Shown: positions 62,743-64,000 of the stretch, one piece after another
Numbering within the stretch: the first letter of the stretch is position 1
How the letters are laid out: the number at the start of each line of letters is the position of its first letter
Assembly: GCA_026419195.1 (NCBI GenBank)
Contig: JANZZV010000006.1
Coordinates: 1-64,000 of the forward strand
DNA from: Fervidobacterium sp.
GTDB lineage: Bacteria; Thermotogota; Thermotogae; Thermotogales; Fervidobacteriaceae
Direction: 5' to 3'
Length of the DNA stretch: 64,000 bases
Program-made: the position numbers and the translations under genes
Notes under the pieces: generated by a model
Seen by the model: only the letters and a program-made list of their open reading frames with translations
What the model was told of the DNA's origin: nothing
Databases searched by the model: none

Positions 62743-63399
62743 TTGAAAAGAAGTGATTTATTATCTGTAAGTTTTTTTGTCGCGATTGCATTAATACTTC
62801 TCAACGATAATTCAAGAAATGTGTATGTTTTTCTGAATAACTCGCACCCATACATCATGGGGTTTTTGAAAGTTGGAGTTTTGGCAAGTTTTGGTGAAAT
62901 ACTTGCGCTACGTATCTTGAAAGGTAAATACGTTTTTCCTGTTGGTTTTATTTACAGATTTTTTGTTTGGGGATTTTTGGGTGTTGTTTTTGTTTTGGTA
63001 TTTGAATTGTTTGCAAGTGGGACAGCAATTCTTTTAGAGAAAAATCTTTTGCCATACACACATACCAGTAAGAAATTTCTTCAGGCATTTTATACAAGTG
63101 TGTTAATGAATCTCATATTTGCCCCTACTTTTATGGCTTTTCATAGAATTACTGATGCTTATATAGACCTGTCCGGCGGAAAATTAAATAAGATGCTCAG
63201 GGTAAAAATAAATGAGGTAATGAATTACATAGATTGGAATAAATTTGTAAATTTTGTAATCCTCAAAACAATTCCGTTTTTTTGGATCCCTGCACATACT
63301 ATAACTTTTCTACTTCCAACAGCGTATCGTGTACTTGTCGCAGCTTTATTATCCATTGTACTCGGATTAATACTATCGATAAGAAAAAAGCAACAGTAA
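62743..63399 (+). CDS. Mpv17/PMP22-like integral membrane protein
   Basis: 218 residues with about five helices. The C-terminal third, IDWNKFVNFVILKTIPFFWIPAHTITFLLPTAYRVLVAA, resembles the W...F.N F..IP...YRVL signature of the Mpv17/PMP22 family, mostly known from eukaryotic organelles and some bacteria. This call is by eye and needs a profile search. The start is TTG after GGGGGTG. It follows ndk by 31 bases. Confidence 0.5.
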   Translation: MKRSDLLSVSFFVAIALILLNDNSRNVYVFLNNSHPYIMGFLKVGVLASFGEILALRILKGKYVFPVGFIYRFFVWGFLGVVFVLVFELFASGTAILLEKNLLPYTHTSKKFLQAFYTSVLMNLIFAPTFMAFHRITDAYIDLSGGKLNKMLRVKINEVMNYIDWNKFVNFVILKTIPFFWIPAHTITFLLPTAYRVLVAALLSIVLGLILSIRKKQQ

Positions 63400-63444
63400 A
63401 TTGAACATATATTTACAGCAAGAAAATAATAAGTTGATACAAAC

Positions 63445-64000
63445 CTACGAATCTTTTTTGACTGAATTTTCTAAAAATTTTAATGAATTTCTTAGTATGA
63501 ATCTTCTAAACGCATAAGATGACTTATGACCAGATGGTACAACTATCTTCTTTGCATTTGGAATCAATCTGTACAAACTGTTGAAAGCTTGCCGCGGAAT
63601 GACCTTATCAAAAACTCCTTGAAACATTAAAGTTGGTTGCTTCACAAATTTTGCGTAAGATATTGGATCGTAGTGGAAACACGTAGGTTTTAGCTCTAAG
63701 ATTTGAAAAATTGATTTTAAGTTGTGTAATTTTTTTCTTCCTTCGTTTCTAAGTTGTATGCATTTTTCTTCATCGAAGCATCCCCATTCATTGCTGAACT
63801 TTTTGTATCCTTCCCTTACTGGTTCTACATAAGGGGAATACCAATTTATCCATCTCCAATCACCACCTGTAAATGCTAATATACCGACTTTAATTCTTTC
63901 GTCAATAGCCATACTCATTGTGGCTATCATTCCACCGAAGCTGAATCCCATAATAGCAATTGGCAGACTTTGTAGTTTGTCAAACGTTTGGATTAAATCT
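63445..64000 (-). CDS. alpha/beta hydrolase, 5' end outside the window
   Basis: About 185 C-terminal residues; the frame continues in phase to the window edge (IQTFDKLQSLPIAIMGFSFGG). The nucleophile elbow is GFSFGG (Ser). The acid Asp is in FQGVFDKVIPR and the His in VVPSGHKSSYAF. The layout, with an insertion after the elbow (WRWINWYSPYVEPVREGY), resembles acyl-peptide or acetyl-ester hydrolases of the dienelactone/BAAT type. Substrate unknown. Confidence 0.85.
   Translation of the reverse strand, partial: DLIQTFDKLQSLPIAIMGFSFGGMIATMSMAIDERIKVGILAFTGGDWRWINWYSPYVEPVREGYKKFSNEWGCFDEEKCIQLRNEGRKKLHNLKSIFQILELKPTCFHYDPISYAKFVKQPTLMFQGVFDKVIPRQAFNSLYRLIPNAKKIVVPSGHKSSYAFRRFILRNSLKFLENSVKKDS

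Overview
The window looks like a piece of a thermophilic Thermotogales chromosome, most like Fervidobacterium. Supporting signs are the low G+C content, dense gene packing with 4-20 base overlaps, and heavy use of TTG and GTG starts behind strong GGAGG-type ribosome sites. Two S-layer-homology/coiled-coil/membrane-anchor proteins resemble Omp-alpha, the spacer of the Thermotoga toga. A pgk-tpi pair is joined by a frameshift, as reported for Thermotoga maritima. No CRISPR array, insertion sequence, prophage or rRNA was seen. The genus is an inference from gene content.

Layout. 0-5.2 kb: the start of an AAA-ATPase-like gene cut by the window edge, a small Cys-rich protein, a Zur-type regulator with a znuACB zinc importer behind a near-perfect 27 bp palindrome, and convergent argF. 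5.3-13.1 kb (minus): a secreted protein, an LCP-like protein, YqeK-like HD phosphatase, DUF503, HslV, Sua5, a secreted phospholipase-D-like protein, and an ABC-2 exporter with one ATPase and two permeases. 13.1-23.6 kb (minus): a giant SLH coiled-coil protein, then a chain of overlapping genes: UvrD-type helicase, DUF72, ECF sigma factor, candidate anti-sigma, periplasmic LolA/RseB-like protein, and a radical SAM protein with an unusual CX5CX2C motif; a PHP phosphoesterase follows.

23.8-33.4 kb (plus): HD hydrolase, threonyl-tRNA synthetase, HD-GYP-like protein, an NfeD/SPFH pair, M29 aminopeptidase, archaeal-type phosphoglycerate mutase and a short ComEC. 33.4-35.7 kb (minus): tRNA-Ser(GGA), an intrinsic terminator, then rimP-nusA-fur. 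35.7-41.8 kb: a glycan cluster of four glycosyltransferases and a Wzx-like flippase. 41.8-44.9 kb (minus): the glycolytic operon gap-pgk-tpi, where tpi has no usable start codon and is reached by a -1 shift in a run of nine A.

45-53.6 kb: Ca2+/cation antiporter, Pcm, a MATE exporter, TrmFO, dihydrolipoamide dehydrogenase, alkaline phosphatase and an iron alcohol dehydrogenase. 53.7-59.2 kb (minus): a second, shorter SLH coiled-coil protein and a tight operon of dCMP deaminase, two subunits of a 2-oxoacid:ferredoxin oxidoreductase (no alpha), DgkA and CheB. 59.3-64 kb: Ogt-type methyltransferase, class A PBP, an enolase-superfamily protein reduced to its N-terminal domain, Ndk, an Mpv17-like membrane protein, and an alpha/beta hydrolase cut by the window edge.

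Most of the window is housekeeping. The parts most worth following up are the pgk-tpi recoding site, the tRNA-terminator-nusA arrangement, the ECF sigma/radical SAM operon, the two SLH spacers of very different length, and the barrel-less enolase relative.
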